This document shows, piece after piece, positions 48,182-58,258 of a DNA stretch of 64,000 nt. The notes beneath the pieces are model-generated. The model was not told the origin of the DNA. It worked only from the letters and a program-made list of their open reading frames with translations, and searched no databases. Source of the stretch: Sphaerisporangium corydalis (GTDB lineage: Bacteria > Actinomycetota > Actinomycetes > Streptosporangiales > Streptosporangiaceae); assembly GCF_025506355.1 (NCBI RefSeq), contig NZ_JANZYP010000061.1:1-64000 (forward strand). The letters run 5' to 3'. Numbering within the stretch: position 1 is the first letter of the stretch; every line of letters begins with the position of its first letter. A program made the translations under genes and the position numbers.

Positions 48182-48370
48182 TCAGGCGAGATGTTCCGGG
48201 CGGTCCTCCCGGACGGCGGTGACCCCGGGCAGGGCCCACAGGGCGCGGGCCTGCGACCGGGATCCGAGCACGACGACCACAGCGTGGCGCGGCAGCTCCT
48301 GGACCAGGACCGCGCCGGGGATCGCGGCGAGCCGCTCCCGGAACTCCTCGGCGGGGACCGATATCGACAC
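48182..48370 (-). CDS. small I9-propeptide-like protein
   Basis: A 62-residue protein whose pattern (AAIPGAVLVQELPRHAVVVV, then LWALPGVTAVREDRPEHL) resembles the beta-alpha-beta-beta-alpha-beta I9 fold of subtilisin propeptides; the end matches LPGVAAVQEDKLQQPL of the secreted protease at 43811. It may be a stand-alone inhibitor or chaperone, but the likeness is by eye only. The GTG at 48370 has a weak site. The same frame stays open upstream (encoding GGRAYIV) to the stop codon of the CBS gene, so the true start may be a rarer codon. It could also be a fortuitous ORF. Confidence 0.45.
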   Translation of the reverse strand: MSISVPAEEFRERLAAIPGAVLVQELPRHAVVVVLGSRSQARALWALPGVTAVREDRPEHLA

Positions 48371-48421
48371 GATGTAGGCCCGCCCGCCGGGACCGGTGTT
48401 CCTCTCGGGGCCGATGGGGGG

Positions 48422-48850
48422 TTACCTGTGCAGGTAGTCGACGAGGGCCGCCTTCTCGGTCTCCAGTTCCTCGATGGCGCTCTTGACCACGTCGCCGATG
48501 CTGACGATGCCCGCCAGCCGCCCCTCGCTGACGACGGGCAGGTGCCGGATCCGGTGGTCGGTCATGGTCCTGCGCAGGTCCTCGACGTCGGCGTCGGGCG
48601 GGCAGGTCCGCACGGCCGTGGTCATGATCGTGGACACCGGCTCGTCGAGGACGCCGGGGCCGCGCAGGTGCAACTGGCGGACCACGTCGCGTTCGGAGGC
48701 GATGCCGACGATGGTCATCCCGTCCTCGGACACCACGACGGCGCCGACGTTGTGCTTGGACAGAGCCGCCAGCAGCTCGGTCACGGTGGCCTGCGGCCGG
48801 ACCGTGGCCACCGTTGTTCCCTTACCTCGCAGGATCGCGCTGATGAGCAT
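48422..48850 (-). CDS. CBS-domain protein
   Basis: A 142-residue protein of two CBS domains (about 8-62 and 75-130; VGIASERDVV and AGIVSIGDVV end each repeat). The C-terminus ends in a charged helix (EELETEKAALVDYLHR). It is the hibernation/stress type often found in SigB- or DosR-like regulons. The ATG at 48850 follows GAGGTGG. The reading frame continues past its TAA into the small I9-like protein. Confidence 0.9.
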   Translation of the reverse strand: MLISAILRGKGTTVATVRPQATVTELLAALSKHNVGAVVVSEDGMTIVGIASERDVVRQLHLRGPGVLDEPVSTIMTTAVRTCPPDADVEDLRRTMTDHRIRHLPVVSEGRLAGIVSIGDVVKSAIEELETEKAALVDYLHR

Positions 48851-49031
48851 CGACACCACCTCGTCAAACTCGGAGGCCGGGCTAGAGTACCTCTGACTTC
48901 CCCACCTAACGCCGCCGCTAAGCACATGTAGCGATAAAGACCGTTTTGATCAGAGACGGCCGGGCGGGCGGTTCCGTGCCGGGAGGCGATGAGTAGCATG
49001 CCTCAGGCCACTTCCCCGCACGAGGACCGCG

Positions 49032-50429
49032 ATGCGCCACGAACTGAACACCGGAAGCCACGACCTGCCCGTCTCCGAGGCCCTGGCCGCGTTCATGAAG
49101 GACGGCTGGGAGGACACCCCCCTCCCCGCCCCGGCACGGCCGCCGCTGGCCGCCTACACCGCCGAGCGCCGGGCCGCGCTCGTCCGGCGCTTCCCCGGGG
49201 AGCGGCTCGTCGTCCCCTCGGGGACGCTCAAGACGCGCAGCAACGACTCCGACCACCGCTTCCGCGCCCACAGCGCCTTCGCCTACCTCACCGGGGCCAG
49301 GGAGCCTGACGACGTGCTCGTCATCGCCCCCTCGGGCGAGGCCACACTGTTCACCCGCCCCCGCTCGCCCCGCTCGGCCGAGGGCACCGCCGGGCAGGAG
49401 TTCTACCGCGACCGCAGGTACGGCGAGTTCTGGGTGGGCGCCCGGCCCACGCTGGAGGAGGCCGAGGCGCTCTACCAGATCGGGTGCGCCCCGATCGGCC
49501 GCCTGCCGGAGGCGCTCACCGGCCCGGCGCGGGTGCTGCGGGGCGTCGACGCCACGGTGGACGCCCTGATGGCCCCGCACGACGGCGACGACGAGCTCGC
49601 CTCGTTCCTGTCGGAGACGCGGCTGGTCAAGGACGAGTGGGAGATCGCCGAGCTCCAGCACGCGGTGGACGCGACCGCGCGCGGCTTCGAGGACGTGGTG
49701 CGGGCCCTCCCGCAGGCCCTGGCGCACCCCCGTGGCGAGCGGTACGTCGAGGGGATCTTCGGGCTGCGGGCCCGGCTGGAGGGGAACGCGACCGGCTACG
49801 ACTCGATCGCCGCCTCCGGGGCGCACGCCTGCGTGCTGCACTGGATCCGCAACGACGGCCGCCTGTCCCCCGGCGAGATGCTGCTGCTCGACGCGGGCGT
49901 GGAGAGCGACGGCCTGTACACCGCCGACGTCACCCGCACCCTGCCGGTCTCCGGCCGGTTCGGCCCGATCCACCGGCAGGTCTACGAGCTGGTGTACGAG
50001 GCGCAGACGGCCGCCATCGCCACCCTGCGCCCCGGGGCCCGGTTCCGCGACTTCCACCGGGCCGCGATGGCCGTGATCGCCGAAGGACTGCGCGAGTGGG
50101 GGGTGCTGAAGTCCACCGGCGACGACCTGCACCGCCGCTACACGCTGTGCAGCAGCGGGCACATGCTCGGCCTGGACGTGCACGACTGCGCCAAGGCCCG
50201 CTCGTCGGTCTACCTCGACGGCGTCCTCGCGGCCGGCCAGGTGCTCACCGTCGAGCCCGGCCTGTACCTCCAGCCGGACGACCTCACGCTGCCGCCGGAG
50301 TTCCGGGGCATCGGCGTGCGCATCGAGGACGACCTGGTCGTCACCGAGGACGGCGCCCGGCTCATGTCGTCGGCCCTGCCTCGCCGTCCCGGCGAGGTCG
50401 AGTCGTGGATGGGCGGCCTGCTGGGCTGA
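49032..50429 (+). CDS. pepP: Xaa-Pro aminopeptidase
   Basis: A 465-residue M24 metallopeptidase. The N-terminal creatinase-like domain (about 40-170) has the AMP-N pattern FRAHSAFAYLTGAREPDDVL. The catalytic domain carries the five metal ligands in LLLDAGVESDGLYTADVTRT (two Asp), SSGHMLGLDVHD (His), TVEPGLYL (Glu) and IGVRIEDDLVV (Glu). It removes N-terminal residues preceding proline in the cytoplasm. GAGGA precedes the ATG. The 3' end overlaps the convergent cation-efflux gene by 68 bp. Confidence 0.94.
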   Translation: MRHELNTGSHDLPVSEALAAFMKDGWEDTPLPAPARPPLAAYTAERRAALVRRFPGERLVVPSGTLKTRSNDSDHRFRAHSAFAYLTGAREPDDVLVIAPSGEATLFTRPRSPRSAEGTAGQEFYRDRRYGEFWVGARPTLEEAEALYQIGCAPIGRLPEALTGPARVLRGVDATVDALMAPHDGDDELASFLSETRLVKDEWEIAELQHAVDATARGFEDVVRALPQALAHPRGERYVEGIFGLRARLEGNATGYDSIAASGAHACVLHWIRNDGRLSPGEMLLLDAGVESDGLYTADVTRTLPVSGRFGPIHRQVYELVYEAQTAAIATLRPGARFRDFHRAAMAVIAEGLREWGVLKSTGDDLHRRYTLCSSGHMLGLDVHDCAKARSSVYLDGVLAAGQVLTVEPGLYLQPDDLTLPPEFRGIGVRIEDDLVVTEDGARLMSSALPRRPGEVESWMGGLLG

Positions 50430-51396
50430 CCTCGGGCGGCCCGCCGTTCGCCCGCCCCGCGTCGCGCCCGGGGGTGGGGTCGAGGAACACGTGGGAGATC
50501 TCCGGGAAGCGCTCGGTGAGCCGGTGTTCGATCTGGTCGGCCACCTGCTCCAGCCGCTCGCCGGTGCACTCGTCCACGAAGTCGACCTTCGCGGCCACCA
50601 GCACGTCGTTGGGGCCGAGCATCATGGTCAGCAGCTCCTCGACCCCGCTGACCTCCGGGCGGGACTCCAGCTCCTCGCGCACCTCGCGCTGGATGACCGG
50701 CGGCGCCGCCTGGCCGATGAGCAGCGAGGCGTTCGCGGCGATCAGGTGCAGGGCGACGCCGAGCAGCAGCACGCCGATCAGCACCGACGCCACCCCGTCC
50801 CACAGCGGCGAGCCGGTGAGCTGGAAGCCCAGGAGCCCGAACGCGGCGATGACGATGCCCACCAGGGCCGCGGAGTCCTCGAAGACGACCGCCTTGACCG
50901 CCGTGTCGGGCGTGTGGGCGACGTACCGCCGCGGGGTGACGCTCCAGCGCCTGGCCTCGGCGCGCACCTGGTGGACCGCGCGGAAGAACGAGATGCCCTC
51001 CAGCACGAAGGAGATCGCCAGGACGATGTAGGAGACGACGAGGTCGCCCAGCTCCTCCCCGTTCCTGATGGTCTGCACGCCGTGGGTGATCGAGAAGCCG
51101 GCGCCGATCACCAGCGTCGCGCCCGCCGCCATCAGCGCCCAGAAGAACCCGGCCTTGCCGTACCCGAAGGGGTGCCGGCCGTCGGCGGGCTGCTCGCCGC
51201 GCTTGACGGCGACCAGCAGCAGCACCTCGGTCACCGTGTCGGCGGCGGAGTGCGCCGCCTCGGACAGCATCGCGGAGGAGCCGCTGAGCAGCCCGGCCAC
51301 CAGCTTGGCCATCGCTATCGCGAGATTGATCCCGGCCGCCACCAGAACCGTGAGGAAGCTGCCGCCCCCGTCACCCGCCTCCGCCTTGTCGCTCAT
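50362..51396 (-). CDS. cation diffusion facilitator family transporter
   Basis: A 344-residue CDF transporter with six transmembrane segments (within about 12-235) and a cytoplasmic domain (about 235-315). Metal-site residues are in HSAADT and FEDSAALVG. The family exports Zn2+, Fe2+ or Mn2+ by proton antiport. The C-terminal 40 residues are low complexity and encoded in the 68-bp overlap with pepP. The ATG at 51396 was preferred; ATG 51417 is an alternative with a very close GGAAGG. Confidence 0.88.
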   Translation of the reverse strand: MSDKAEAGDGGGSFLTVLVAAGINLAIAMAKLVAGLLSGSSAMLSEAAHSAADTVTEVLLLVAVKRGEQPADGRHPFGYGKAGFFWALMAAGATLVIGAGFSITHGVQTIRNGEELGDLVVSYIVLAISFVLEGISFFRAVHQVRAEARRWSVTPRRYVAHTPDTAVKAVVFEDSAALVGIVIAAFGLLGFQLTGSPLWDGVASVLIGVLLLGVALHLIAANASLLIGQAAPPVIQREVREELESRPEVSGVEELLTMMLGPNDVLVAAKVDFVDECTGERLEQVADQIEHRLTERFPEISHVFLDPTPGRDAGRANGGPPEVSPAGRPSTTRPRRDGEAGPTT

Positions 51397-51533
51397 TCCG
51401 CCCGTCTTCCCTCCCATGCCCTTCCGTACCAGTTGTACGGGGGAAAGTTTGTTCCCGGACATATCCCGGCAATCACGGCGTTTGGCCAGCGGGATGCACG
51501 TGGTTGACCTCCGGGAGATATAGATTCACATGC

Positions 51534-52028
51534 ATGAGCACGGCTGAATCCGACGACCTCGACCCCAACTGGCTGAGCAGCGGTGAGCAGCGTGCCTGGC
51601 GTGCCCACCTGGCCTCGCACAAACTGCTGGAGCACCGGCTCGACCGCGAGCTCCAGGAGTTCGGGTTGTCGCTGAACGACTACGAGATCCTGGTCAACCT
51701 GTCCGAGAGCCCCGGGCACCGCCTGCGGATGAGCGATCTCGCCGAGGCGACGATCCAGTCACGCAGCCGGCTGTCCCACCAGATCGCCCGCATGGAGGCC
51801 ACCCGCCTGGTGAGCCGGGAGAGCTGCTCCGACGACCGCCGGGGCACCTTCGCCGTGCTGACCGAGCACGGCTGGGAGACCATCCAGCGGGTCGCCCCCA
51901 TGCACGTCGCCAACGTCCGCTACCACTTCATCGACCGGCTGGCCCCCGAGCTGATCGACGCGCTGGAGACGGCGTACGCGCCCGTCGTGGACCACCTCAT
52001 GCGCCTGCGGGCCGAGGAACGGGCCTAG
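51534..52028 (+). CDS. MarR-family transcriptional regulator
   Basis: A 164-residue winged-HTH regulator: LLEHRLDRELQEFGLSLNDY, recognition region RLRMSDLAEATIQSRSRLSH, wing DDRRGTFAVLTEHG. It is divergent from the cation efflux gene; MarR members often control an adjacent transporter, but the ligand is unknown. No ribosome-binding site precedes the ATG; TAGATT (51521-51526) ends 7 nt upstream, which suggests leaderless translation. Confidence 0.9.
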   Translation: MSTAESDDLDPNWLSSGEQRAWRAHLASHKLLEHRLDRELQEFGLSLNDYEILVNLSESPGHRLRMSDLAEATIQSRSRLSHQIARMEATRLVSRESCSDDRRGTFAVLTEHGWETIQRVAPMHVANVRYHFIDRLAPELIDALETAYAPVVDHLMRLRAEERA

Positions 52029-52130
52029 CCCTCCGGTGAGGGCGGACGCCGAGGCCCTGGCGGGGGACGACCCCAAACCGATACCCGGAACAGTGCTGCG
52101 GCCCGGCCAACGGTCGCTAGCATCCGGGCT

Positions 52131-52877
52131 GTGGTGAAAAGGTCGCTCCCCTCGTGGCTGCCCCGCTTCCGCCTACCCGTTACGGGAATGCCCCGTTCCC
52201 GGGTGCCGTGGATCCTCGCGCAGCTCCTCGTCCCCCTCTGCGTCGTCGTGGCGTGCACCTCCGCGCCCGGCGCGGCGGCCCTGCCCGGCGGGCCGGACCT
52301 GATGAAAAGGTCCGCGGAGGCGACACGGGCGGTCAAGACCGTCGCCTTCACGATCGCGACCGAGGGCAAGCCCCCCGTGCCGGTCAAGCACGCAGAAGGC
52401 TCCCTCACCCGGCAGGCCGACGCCAAGGGCACCATCCAGATCGACGTCCTCGGCAGCCTCCAGGAGCTCGCCTTCGTCCTGACCGGTGACACCGTCTACT
52501 TCAAGGGCCCCACCGGCGGCTACCAGACGATGACCCGCAAGGAACTGGCCGCCATCTACGACCCCTCGGCCATCCTGGACCCCGACCGGGGGGTGGCGCG
52601 GCTGCTGTCCAGCGCCTCCGAGGCCAAGACCGAGGCCGAGGAGGCCGTCGGCGGCGTGGACGCCTACCGCGTCGCGGTCACCCTGCCCCAGCAGGTCGTC
52701 GTCACCCTGGTGCCGGGGGTGAACCAGGGGGTGAACGGCAAGGTGTGGGTCGACAAGGCGACCGCTCGCCTGCTGAAGGCCAGCCTGCCCCTCGGAGGCG
52801 GCGCCAACAGCGGCACGGTGATCGTCACCTTCGCCGACTACGACGCGCCCGTGACGATCACCGCCCCGGCGAAGTGA
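52131..52877 (+). CDS. LprG-like (LppX_LprAFG) lipoprotein
   Basis: A 248-residue exported lipoprotein with hydrophobic core about 27-41 and lipobox VVAC (Cys42), then the LppX/LprA/F/G fold with alternating beta strands ([37 protein letters not shown]). In mycobacteria LprG binds triacylated lipids and is paired with the P55 efflux pump; here an MFS exporter starts 5 bp later. The GTG at 52131 is probably leaderless (TAGCAT 52118-52123); ATG 52188 would give a shorter signal peptide. Confidence 0.85.
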   Translation: MVKRSLPSWLPRFRLPVTGMPRSRVPWILAQLLVPLCVVVACTSAPGAAALPGGPDLMKRSAEATRAVKTVAFTIATEGKPPVPVKHAEGSLTRQADAKGTIQIDVLGSLQELAFVLTGDTVYFKGPTGGYQTMTRKELAAIYDPSAILDPDRGVARLLSSASEAKTEAEEAVGGVDAYRVAVTLPQQVVVTLVPGVNQGVNGKVWVDKATARLLKASLPLGGGANSGTVIVTFADYDAPVTITAPAK

Positions 52878-52882
52878 GCCCG

Positions 52883-54433
52883 ATGACCGCGTCCGGCCGC
52901 ACCGGCCCCTCCGACCGGACCGCCGCGCCCGTCCGCTCCCCGGAGGCCGCCCGGCGGGTGGCGCTGGGCGTCGGCGGCACCGCCGTGCTGCTGGCCGCGC
53001 TGGACGCCTACGTCGTGGTCACAGTCCTGATCGACATCGCCGAGGACGTGGGGGTGCCGCTCAACCACCTCGAACGGGCCACCCCGATCGTCACCGGCTT
53101 CCTGCTCGGCTACATCGCGGCGATGCCGCTGCTCGGCCAGCTCTCCGACCGGTACGGCCGCCGCCCGCTGATCCACGCGTGCCTGGCCGGCTTCGCGGCC
53201 GGCTCGGCGCTGACCGCGGTCGCCGCGTCCGTCCCGATGCTCACCGCCGGCCGCACCCTCCAGGGCATCGCGGGCGGCGCCCTGCTGCCCATCACGATGG
53301 CCCTGGTAGGGGACCTGTGGGACGAGCACGCCCGCCCGGTGGCCCTCGGGGCGGTGGGGGCCGCGCAGGAGCTGGGAAGCGTCCTTGGGCCCCTGTACGG
53401 GGCCGGGGTGGCCGCCCTCGTCGGCTGGCGCGGCATCTTCTGGGTGAACATCCCGCTCGCACTGCTCGCCGCGGTCGCCGTCCACCGGACGGTGCCGCCC
53501 AAGGCGCCGGGGGACGGCCCACGGGCGCGCGTCGACGTCGTGGGCGGGCTGCTGCTCGCGCTGGCGCTCGGCCTGCTGGTGGCCGGGCTGTACAACCCCG
53601 AGCCCGACAAGGCGGTCCTGCCCGCCTGGGGCGTGCCCGCCCTCGCGGCCGGAGTGGTGGCGATCGTGGTGTTCGTCCTGTGGGAGCGGCGCTCGCCGAC
53701 GCGGCTGATGGACATGACCGGCGTGCGCAGGGGCCCGTTCGCCGCGTCGCTGACCGCCGCCTTCCTCACCGGCGCCGCGCTGCTGGTCACCCTGGTCGAC
53801 GTGCAGTTCACCGCGCAGACGCTGCTCGGGAAGGACACCGTGGGCGGGGCGCTGGTGCTGTCGAGGTTCCTGGTGGCGCTGGCCGTCGCGGCGTTCGCCG
53901 GCGGCGTGCTGGCCCGACGTCTCGGCGAGCGCGCCGTCGCGGTCGCCGGCCTGGCGCTCGCCTTCGCCGGGTACCTGCTGATCTCGCGCTGGCCCCTCGA
54001 CCTGGCCTCGGCCACCTACCCGCTGGGCATCCCCCGCGTGGACGCCGACCTGATCATCGCCGGGCTCGGCCTCGGCGCCGTCATCGCGCCGATCTCCTCG
54101 GCCGTGCTGCGCGTGACCCCGCCCGACCGGCACGGGGTGAGCTCGGCCTCGGTCGTGGTGGCGCGCATGATGGGCATGCTGCTCGGGCTGGCCGGGCTCT
54201 CGGCCTGGGGCTTCCACCGCTTCCAGTCGCTGACCGCCCACCTGGACACCCCGCTGCCGTTCGGCGTGGAGCCCGCGGAGTACGCGCGGCTCCTGGCCGC
54301 GTACACCGCCAAGGTCAGCGCGGCGCTGCACACCGAGTACACCGAGATCTTCCTGCTGACGGCGATCCTGTGCGCCGCCGGCGCCGTCGTCGCCCTGGCG
54401 CTCCCCGGACGCGCGGCCCCGCCCGCGTCCTGA
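52883..54433 (+). CDS. P55-like MFS exporter
   Basis: A 516-residue major facilitator of the 14-helix type (DHA2 layout). It has the motif A loop [15 protein letters not shown] and a proline/glycine-rich motif C region ([15 protein letters not shown]). The length is close to mycobacterial P55. Downstream of the LprG-like gene by 5 bp, it should export lipids or drugs together with the lipoprotein. Confidence in MFS membership is high; function by analogy is moderate. Confidence 0.88.
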   Translation: MTASGRTGPSDRTAAPVRSPEAARRVALGVGGTAVLLAALDAYVVVTVLIDIAEDVGVPLNHLERATPIVTGFLLGYIAAMPLLGQLSDRYGRRPLIHACLAGFAAGSALTAVAASVPMLTAGRTLQGIAGGALLPITMALVGDLWDEHARPVALGAVGAAQELGSVLGPLYGAGVAALVGWRGIFWVNIPLALLAAVAVHRTVPPKAPGDGPRARVDVVGGLLLALALGLLVAGLYNPEPDKAVLPAWGVPALAAGVVAIVVFVLWERRSPTRLMDMTGVRRGPFAASLTAAFLTGAALLVTLVDVQFTAQTLLGKDTVGGALVLSRFLVALAVAAFAGGVLARRLGERAVAVAGLALAFAGYLLISRWPLDLASATYPLGIPRVDADLIIAGLGLGAVIAPISSAVLRVTPPDRHGVSSASVVVARMMGMLLGLAGLSAWGFHRFQSLTAHLDTPLPFGVEPAEYARLLAAYTAKVSAALHTEYTEIFLLTAILCAAGAVVALALPGRAAPPAS

Positions 54434-54477
54434 CCCCCCGGGGACCCGGGGCGGTCATCGCGCGGCGGGCCGTGCGG

Positions 54478-55923
54478 TCACTTCCTCTTCGGGGCGCCGC
54501 GCTTCTCGCGGATCCGCATCGTGACCTCGACCGGGGACCCGGCGAAGCCCCACTCCTCGCGGATGCGGCGCTCGATGAAGCGGCGGTAGGGCTCCTCAAG
54601 GAAGCCCGAGGTGAACAGCACGAACTTCGGCGGCTCGGTCGACGCCTGCGTCGCGAAAAGGATCTTGGGCTGCTTGCCGCTGCGGACCGGCGGCGGGGTG
54701 GCCGCGACCAGCTCGGCGAGGAAGGTGTTCAGCCGCGCGGTCGGCACACGGGTGCTCCACGAGTCCAGGGCGCGCTCGATCGCCGGGACCAGCCGGTCGA
54801 CGTGCCGCCCGGTCTTGGCGGAGATGTTGACCCGCAGCGCCCACGGGACGCGGACGAGCTGGCGGTCGATCTCGCGCTCCAGGTAGTAGCGCCGGTCCTC
54901 GTCGACCAGGTCCCACTTGTTGAACGCCACCACCATGGAACGGCCCGACTCGATCACCATGCTGATGATCCGCAGGTCCTGCTCGGTGAGCACGTCGGAG
55001 GCGTCGATGAGCACGACGGCCACCTCGGAGCGCTCGAGCGCGGCCTTGGTGCGCATGCCGGCGTAGAAGTCGGCGCCCTGCAGCACGCGCTCGCGGCGCC
55101 GGATACCGGCGGTGTCCACGAAACGCCAGGGTTTGCCGCCCAGCTCGATCAGCTCGTCGACCGGGTCGCGGGTGGTGCCGGCCATGGGGTCGACCAGCAC
55201 CCGCTCCTCGCCCGCCAGCTTGTTCAGCAGGGAGGACTTACCGACGTTGGGCTTGCCGACCAGCGCGATCCTGCGGGGGCCGCGCTCGACGCCGAACCGC
55301 TGCGGCGGCGCCTCGGGCATGATGTTCAGCAGGATGTCGAGCAGGTCGCCGCTGGAACGGCCGTGCAGGGCCGAGACCGGCTGCGGCTCGCCGAGGCCGA
55401 GTGACCAGAGGCTGGCGGCCTCCAGTTCCATGCGCTGGTCGTCCACCTTGTTGGCGGCCAGCACCAGCGGCTTGCCCGAGCGGCGCAGCACGGCCGCCAC
55501 GGTCTCGTCGGCGTCGGTGACCCCGACCGTCGCGTCCACGACGAAAAGGATCACGTCGGCCAGCTCGACCGCGACCTGGGCCTGCTCGGCGATGCGCAGC
55601 GCCATGCCCGTGGCGTCGGGGTCCCACCCGCCGGTGTCGACCAGGGTGAACCGGCGGCCCCGCCAGGTGCCCTCGTAGGTGACGCGGTCGCGGGTCACGC
55701 CCGGCACGTCCTCCACGACCGCCTCGCGGCGGCCGATGATGCGGTTGACCAGCGTGGACTTGCCCACGTTGGGCCGGCCGACGACGGCGACCACCGGCAG
55801 CGGGCCGGAGTCCGGCTCCTCTTCCAGGGCCGCCCCGTCGTCGTCGAATTCCGCGATGTGGGCCTCGATCCAGCCGGCCTCGTCGCCGTAGTCCCCCGTC
55901 ACGTCACGCACGTCCGTTTCCAT
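54478..55923 (-). CDS. der: ribosome biogenesis GTPase Der (EngA)
   Basis: A 481-residue double GTPase. The first G domain has [14 protein letters not shown] and DTGGW, with NKVD; the second has [19 protein letters not shown] and NKWD. The KH-like C-terminal domain ends in KRGAPKRK. It matures the 50S subunit. The start is at ATG 55923; the first 30 residues are acidic ([10 protein letters not shown]). It is the last gene of the conserved actinobacterial string with cmk and tyrA. Confidence 0.97.
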   Translation of the reverse strand: METDVRDVTGDYGDEAGWIEAHIAEFDDDGAALEEEPDSGPLPVVAVVGRPNVGKSTLVNRIIGRREAVVEDVPGVTRDRVTYEGTWRGRRFTLVDTGGWDPDATGMALRIAEQAQVAVELADVILFVVDATVGVTDADETVAAVLRRSGKPLVLAANKVDDQRMELEAASLWSLGLGEPQPVSALHGRSSGDLLDILLNIMPEAPPQRFGVERGPRRIALVGKPNVGKSSLLNKLAGEERVLVDPMAGTTRDPVDELIELGGKPWRFVDTAGIRRRERVLQGADFYAGMRTKAALERSEVAVVLIDASDVLTEQDLRIISMVIESGRSMVVAFNKWDLVDEDRRYYLEREIDRQLVRVPWALRVNISAKTGRHVDRLVPAIERALDSWSTRVPTARLNTFLAELVAATPPPVRSGKQPKILFATQASTEPPKFVLFTSGFLEEPYRRFIERRIREEWGFAGSPVEVTMRIREKRGAPKRK

Positions 55924-56025
55924 TGGTGCCCACCCTTTCGGCGGCTCGGCGGGGTGGTGGCGTCTCCACCCGCCCCGCGGCGTCACCGATTCAGGTGCGC
56001 TTTTCCACAAATACCGGCACCCGGT

Positions 56026-56682
56026 TCAGGTGCGTTCTTTCACAAGTCTCAGCACTTCGGAGATCACCTCGTCGAGGTTGAGCTCCGTGGTGTCCAGCTC
56101 CACCGCGTCGGCCGCCATCACCAGGGGATCGGCCTTGCGCGTCGAGTCCAGCGTGTCACGGCGGGCCATCTCGGCCCGCTGCGCCTCGACGGTGGTGCCG
56201 GCCAGCTCGGCGTTGCGCCGCCGGGCGCGGGCCTCGGGGCTCGCGGTGAGGTAGACCTTGACCGGCGCGCCGGGGGCCACCACCGTGCCGATGTCGCGGC
56301 CCTCCACCACTATGTCACCGTCGCCGATGAGCGCGCGCTGCTCGGCGACCAGCCGGGCGCGGACCTCGGGGACGGCGCTCACCGCGGACACCGCGGAGGT
56401 CACCTCGCGGGTGCGGATCGCGGCGGCCACGTCGGTGCCGCCGACGGAGACGCCCGGGGCATCGGGGTCGGTGCCGATGGCCAGCACGGGCTCGCCGGCG
56501 CGGCCGGCGATCGCGGCGGGGTCGGCCAGGTCGACGCCCTGCTCCAGCATCCACCACGTGATCGCGCGGTACATCGCCCCGGTGTCGAGATAGCGGAAGC
56601 CCAGCGCGCGCGCCACTCCGCGCGACGCACTCGACTTGCCCGACCCCGAAGGGCCGTCCATGGCGACGACCAGTGCGGTCAC
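56026..56682 (-). CDS. cmk: cytidylate kinase
   Basis: A 218-residue CMP/dCMP kinase with P-loop MDGPSGSGKSSASR, CMP site RYLDTGAMYRAITWW, VVEGRDIGTVV and the LID RDTLDSTRKADPL. The GTG at 56682 follows AGAGGGAG. Followed 102 bp later by der. Confidence 0.96.
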   Translation of the reverse strand: MTALVVAMDGPSGSGKSSASRGVARALGFRYLDTGAMYRAITWWMLEQGVDLADPAAIAGRAGEPVLAIGTDPDAPGVSVGGTDVAAAIRTREVTSAVSAVSAVPEVRARLVAEQRALIGDGDIVVEGRDIGTVVAPGAPVKVYLTASPEARARRRNAELAGTTVEAQRAEMARRDTLDSTRKADPLVMAADAVELDTTELNLDEVISEVLRLVKERT

Positions 56683-56760
56683 GGCATCTCCCTCTTGCGT
56701 CCCGATTGAGTTGTCCGCAAAAGGGTACCGGGAATCCTCGACCACCCGGGCATCGACGGC

Positions 56761-57852
56761 CTAAGGCACGTGCCATCCGTGCGCGCGGAGGGCCTCGGCG
56801 AGGACCTCGGCCGCCTCGGGCTGGACGTACAGGTCGGCGGCGCCCAGCGGCAGGCCCGGGGTGTGCTCCAGGCGGACGTCCTCGATGTTGACCCCGGCGT
56901 CCTTGGCCACCTGGAACAGGCGGGCCAGCTCGCCGGGACGGTCGCCCACCAGAACCTGGACCACGGCGTACGCCCGGGGCGGGCCGCCGTGCTTGCCGGG
57001 GATCCTGCTCTGGCCGGCGTTGCCCCGCGTGAGCAGGTCGGTGACCCGGCCGATGGCCGCGCCGTCGACCGACACCGCGCGCAGGGCGGCGGCGACGGTG
57101 GACAGGTCGTCGGCGACCGCCTCAAGGATCTCCGCCACGGGGCGGGCGTTACCCGACAGGATGGCGGTCCACATGCCAGGATCGCCGCCGGCGACGCGGG
57201 TGACGTCCCGCACGCCGGGCCCGGCCAGGCCGAGCGCGGTCTCCGAGGCGCCCGCCAGGCGGGCGGCCATGGCCGAGGCCGCAACGTGCGGGGCGTGCGA
57301 GACCAGGGCCACCGCCTCGTCGTGCACGACCGGGTCGACCTGGACGGCGTTGCCGCCGCACAGATCGATCAGGGAGAGCACGGCCGCGACCGCCCCGCCG
57401 GAGGTCTCCGGCCCCGGGCAGTACGCCCAGGAGCGGCCGAGGAAGACGTCGGCGCGGGCGGCGGCAGGACCTGACCGCTCGCGACCGGCGAGCGGGTGTC
57501 CGGCGACGTAGGTGGTCATGTCGCAGCCGAGCTGGGCGGCCTGGGCGATGGGCAGCGCCTTGACGCTGGCCACGTCGGTGTAGAACCGGGCGGCCTCGGT
57601 CTTCTGCAGGTCGAGCAGCCACTGCGCCACGAACTGGGGCGGCACGGCGATCACGGCGAGGTCGACGCGGGCGCCGCCCGGCGCCCACTCCTCGCCGGCG
57701 CCGAGCTCCCGCGCCAGCCGCACGGCACCGGGGTCCTGGTCGGCGATCATGACGGTCACGCCGTGCCCGCGCAGGGCCAGGGCGACCGAGGTGCCGATCA
57801 GGCCGGTGCCGACGACCAGGACGCTCCCGAGGCCGGCTGGCTGCCCGCTCAC
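56761..57852 (-). CDS. tyrA: prephenate dehydrogenase
   Basis: A 363-residue enzyme: a NAD-binding Rossmann domain (VLVVGTGLIGTSVALALRGH), a prephenate-binding helical domain (TYVAGHPLAGRERSG, DPVVHDEAVALVSHAPHV) and a C-terminal ACT domain (about 290-360, VLVGDRPGELARLFQVAKDA) for tyrosine feedback. It makes 4-hydroxyphenylpyruvate. Its ATG overlaps the chorismate mutase stop by 4 bp, so successive steps are coupled. Confidence 0.95.
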   Translation of the reverse strand: MSGQPAGLGSVLVVGTGLIGTSVALALRGHGVTVMIADQDPGAVRLARELGAGEEWAPGGARVDLAVIAVPPQFVAQWLLDLQKTEAARFYTDVASVKALPIAQAAQLGCDMTTYVAGHPLAGRERSGPAAARADVFLGRSWAYCPGPETSGGAVAAVLSLIDLCGGNAVQVDPVVHDEAVALVSHAPHVAASAMAARLAGASETALGLAGPGVRDVTRVAGGDPGMWTAILSGNARPVAEILEAVADDLSTVAAALRAVSVDGAAIGRVTDLLTRGNAGQSRIPGKHGGPPRAYAVVQVLVGDRPGELARLFQVAKDAGVNIEDVRLEHTPGLPLGAADLYVQPEAAEVLAEALRAHGWHVP

Positions 57853-58208
57853 TGGGCGATGTCCACCCTCAGGGCCGCCGCCCCGCGCAGGTAGACGTGG
57901 TGGACGTCCTGGCGGGGCCGATCGGTGTCGACATGGGCCATCAGGCGCACCACGCGCGGGAGCGCGCCCGGGACGTCGATCTCGCTCGCGCAGATCAGCG
58001 GCACGTCGTGGAAGCCGAGCTTGCGGGCGGCGAGGGCGGGGAACTCCGCGGTGAGGTCGGGCGTGGACGTGAAGATCACGCTGATCACGTCGTCGGTGGT
58101 CAGCCTGTTCCGCTCCATGACCTCGCCGACCAGCTCGGTCACCCCTGCGAGGATCGCCTCCCGATCGTTCGAGTCGATCTGGGTGGCGCCCCGGATGGCC
58201 CGCACCAT
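57849..58208 (-). CDS. aroH: chorismate mutase (AroH type)
   Basis: A 119-residue trimeric AroH-class chorismate mutase: MVRAIRGATQIDSNDREAIL, then TEFPALAARKLGFHDVPLICASEID-type segment (AEFPALAARKLGF) and HHVYLRGAAALR. It supplies prephenate to the overlapping tyrA. AroH enzymes are typical of Gram-positive bacteria. Confidence 0.95.
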   Translation of the reverse strand: MVRAIRGATQIDSNDREAILAGVTELVGEVMERNRLTTDDVISVIFTSTPDLTAEFPALAARKLGFHDVPLICASEIDVPGALPRVVRLMAHVDTDRPRQDVHHVYLRGAAALRVDIAQ

Positions 58209-58258
58209 GTCATCCCCTTTTCACCGTGCCGCCCGGTCCGCTTGTGCCTCTGGCCAGG

